From: Maridesulfovibrio ferrireducens
GTDB taxonomy: Bacteria > Desulfobacterota > Desulfovibrionia > Desulfovibrionales > Desulfovibrionaceae
DNA: 64,000 nt
Reading direction: 5' to 3'
NCBI RefSeq assembly: GCF_900101105.1
Contig: NZ_FNGA01000003.1
Coordinates: forward strand, 496,001-560,000
Part shown: positions 62,993-64,000 of the stretch, piece by piece
Position numbering within the stretch: the stretch's first letter is position 1
Layout of the letters: each line of letters opens with the position of its first letter
Made by a program: the position numbers and the translations under genes
The notes under the pieces: model-generated
What the model saw: only the letters and a program-made list of their open reading frames with translations
What the model was told of the DNA's origin: nothing
Database searches by the model: none

Positions 62993-64000
62993 ATGTTATG
63001 GGCTAGATTAATGAGCTTTCTGGGTAAAGATCTTGCCATGGACCTTGGTACCGCTAATACTTTGCTTTACACTCCGAAAGACGGAATTGTTCTAAACGAA
63101 CCGTCCGTTGTTGCTCTTGATGCTCGTGATGAGTCCGTTATTGCCGTGGGCAAAGAAGCCAAAGAGTATCTTGGAAGAACTCCGGATAAAATAAAAGCTA
63201 TTCGTCCGATGAAAGACGGGGTTATTGCCGATTTTGAAGTTACCAAAAAAATGATTTCTTTCTTTATTCAGAAAGTTATCAGTAAGCGTAATCTTGTTAA
63301 GCCAAAGATAATTATTTGTGTTCCTACCGGAATTACCCAAGTTGAAAAACGTGCAGTTATTGAATCGGGACAACAGGCCGGTGCTCGTGAAGTTCGTTTG
63401 ATTGAAGAGCCTATGGCTGCTGCTATCGGAGCCGGGCTTAACATTCATGATCCGGAAGGCAATATGGTTGTTGATATCGGTGGCGGAACGACTGAAGTTG
63501 CCGTTATTACGCTGTCTTCCATCGCTCACAGTCAGTCCGTACGAGTTGCGGGTGACGAAATGAATTTAGCTATTATGCGTTATGTTCAAGATGAATTTAA
63601 ATTATTGATCGGTGAAAATACTGCGGAAAGAGCTAAAATTACTATCGGTTCAGCTATTGAATTACCGGAAATTTTGACTATGACAATTTCAGGTAGAAAT
63701 TTAATAGACGGAAAGCCTAAAGCTATTGAAATTACTGATGCCCATATCAGGGAAGCAATTGCTGATCCCGTTGCCGCGATTGTCAGATCTGTTCGGGTTG
63801 CTCTTGAAAATACTCAGCCTGAACTTGTTAGCGATATTGCCACAAACGGACTGCTTTTGGCTGGAGGGGGTGCGCTTTTAAAGGGACTTGATATCCTGAT
63901 AAACCGTGAAACTTCTCTTAAGGTTATTATTGATAGCGATCCACTGACCACGGTTGTCAGAGGAACCGGTTTGAGCCTCCAAAGAGATAAAGGCTTTGAA
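62993..64000 (+). CDS. mreB: Rod-shape protein MreB, 3' end outside the window (partial)
   Basis: A bacterial actin. The frame runs from 62993 to the window end without a stop (336 codons; E. coli MreB has 347). It shows phosphate-1 AMDLGTANTLLY, the EEPMAAAIGAGL stretch, phosphate-2 VDIGGGTTEVAV and the adenosine motif LLLAGGGALLKGLD. ATG 62993 is preferred because AAGAGG is nine bases upstream; ATG 63011 is an alternative. The extra N-terminal MLWARLMSFLGK looks like the amphipathic membrane-binding helix known from MreB. mreC, mreD and penicillin-binding genes would be expected next. Confidence 0.95.
   Translation, partial: MLWARLMSFLGKDLAMDLGTANTLLYTPKDGIVLNEPSVVALDARDESVIAVGKEAKEYLGRTPDKIKAIRPMKDGVIADFEVTKKMISFFIQKVISKRNLVKPKIIICVPTGITQVEKRAVIESGQQAGAREVRLIEEPMAAAIGAGLNIHDPEGNMVVDIGGGTTEVAVITLSSIAHSQSVRVAGDEMNLAIMRYVQDEFKLLIGENTAERAKITIGSAIELPEILTMTISGRNLIDGKPKAIEITDAHIREAIADPVAAIVRSVRVALENTQPELVSDIATNGLLLAGGGALLKGLDILINRETSLKVIIDSDPLTTVVRGTGLSLQRDKGFE

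Noticed and set aside
1-64000. CRISPR arrays, tRNA/rRNA genes, phage or transposon modules
   Set aside because: No spaced direct repeats, no cloverleaf or rRNA-like stretches and no integrase or transposase motifs were found by eye; a tRNAscan or CRISPR search would be decisive.

Overview
The window looks like chromosomal core DNA of a sulfate-reducing bacterium of the Desulfovibrio type (Desulfovibrionales, probably an AT-rich marine-type lineage). The evidence is a periplasmic selenocysteine formate dehydrogenase with its own tetraheme cytochrome c, a Desulfovibrio-type homotrimeric porin, a minimal SufC/SufB pair, a fused SucC-SucD protein, and a GC/AT-mixed intergenic hairpin of a kind I recall from Desulfovibrio genomes. 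No insertion sequence, prophage, CRISPR array, tRNA or rRNA was seen. Gene order is dense, with many start/stop overlaps.

Layout. 1-6422 (+): end of cdaA, then cdaR(ybbR)-glmM-galU-secreted protein-priA, a cell-wall/c-di-AMP cluster. 6429-8205 (-): a WecG-like/STAS fusion and an Smr protein. 8559-10507 (+): SufC and SufB with a clear terminator. 10700-17126: a membrane YdjM-like protein, a glycosyltransferase and SucCD fusion (-), two unknown proteins (+), and a CCA-type nucleotidyltransferase (-). 17207-25019 (+): a TVP38-type membrane protein, two tandem cyclic-nucleotide-binding proteins whose C-termini resemble FliG, BirA, and a 1194-residue PEP-synthase-like protein. 25162-27298 (+): two lipoproteins (one DsbA-like) and a methyltransferase. 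27299-30310 (-): larB, larC, galE. 30611-33502: a DUF4139 exported protein and a FadL-type outer-membrane protein, convergent on a shared terminator.

33826-43709 (-): a long housekeeping block reading hisD-purC / fabI / rpsF-rpsR-rplI-dnaB-paaK-DUF456-thrC-tlyA. dnaB has no ATG, GTG or TTG upstream of its conserved N-terminus, and a 14-bp hairpin lies at that spot. 43912-45303 (-): the porin. 45608-53357: uvrC, a metallo-hydrolase and UbiX-like protein (-), purT, an NhaC-type antiporter and a Tat-exported amidotransferase-like protein. 53470-57737 (-): fdhA (in-frame UGA read as selenocysteine), fdhB and a tetraheme cytochrome. 58183-58417 (-): a promoter plus strong terminator with no gene between them, a candidate small RNA. 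58560-64000: gcvT and a large unknown protein (-), then a Cys-rich DUF6485-like protein, a double-GAF protein and mreB (+), which runs off the window.

How the parts fit. The left edge (cdaA, cdaR, glmM, galU) and right edge (mreB) concern envelope synthesis and shape. The middle holds information processing (priA, dnaB, uvrC, ribosomal proteins, cca) and biosynthesis (hisD, purC, purT, thrC, fabI, birA). Energy metabolism is represented by formate oxidation in the periplasm feeding electrons to the cytochrome c pool, Fe-S assembly, and SucCD. The points most worth a second look are the dnaB start, the orphan promoter/terminator pair near 58.3 kb, the cNMP/FliG-like tandem pair and the WecG-like/STAS fusion.
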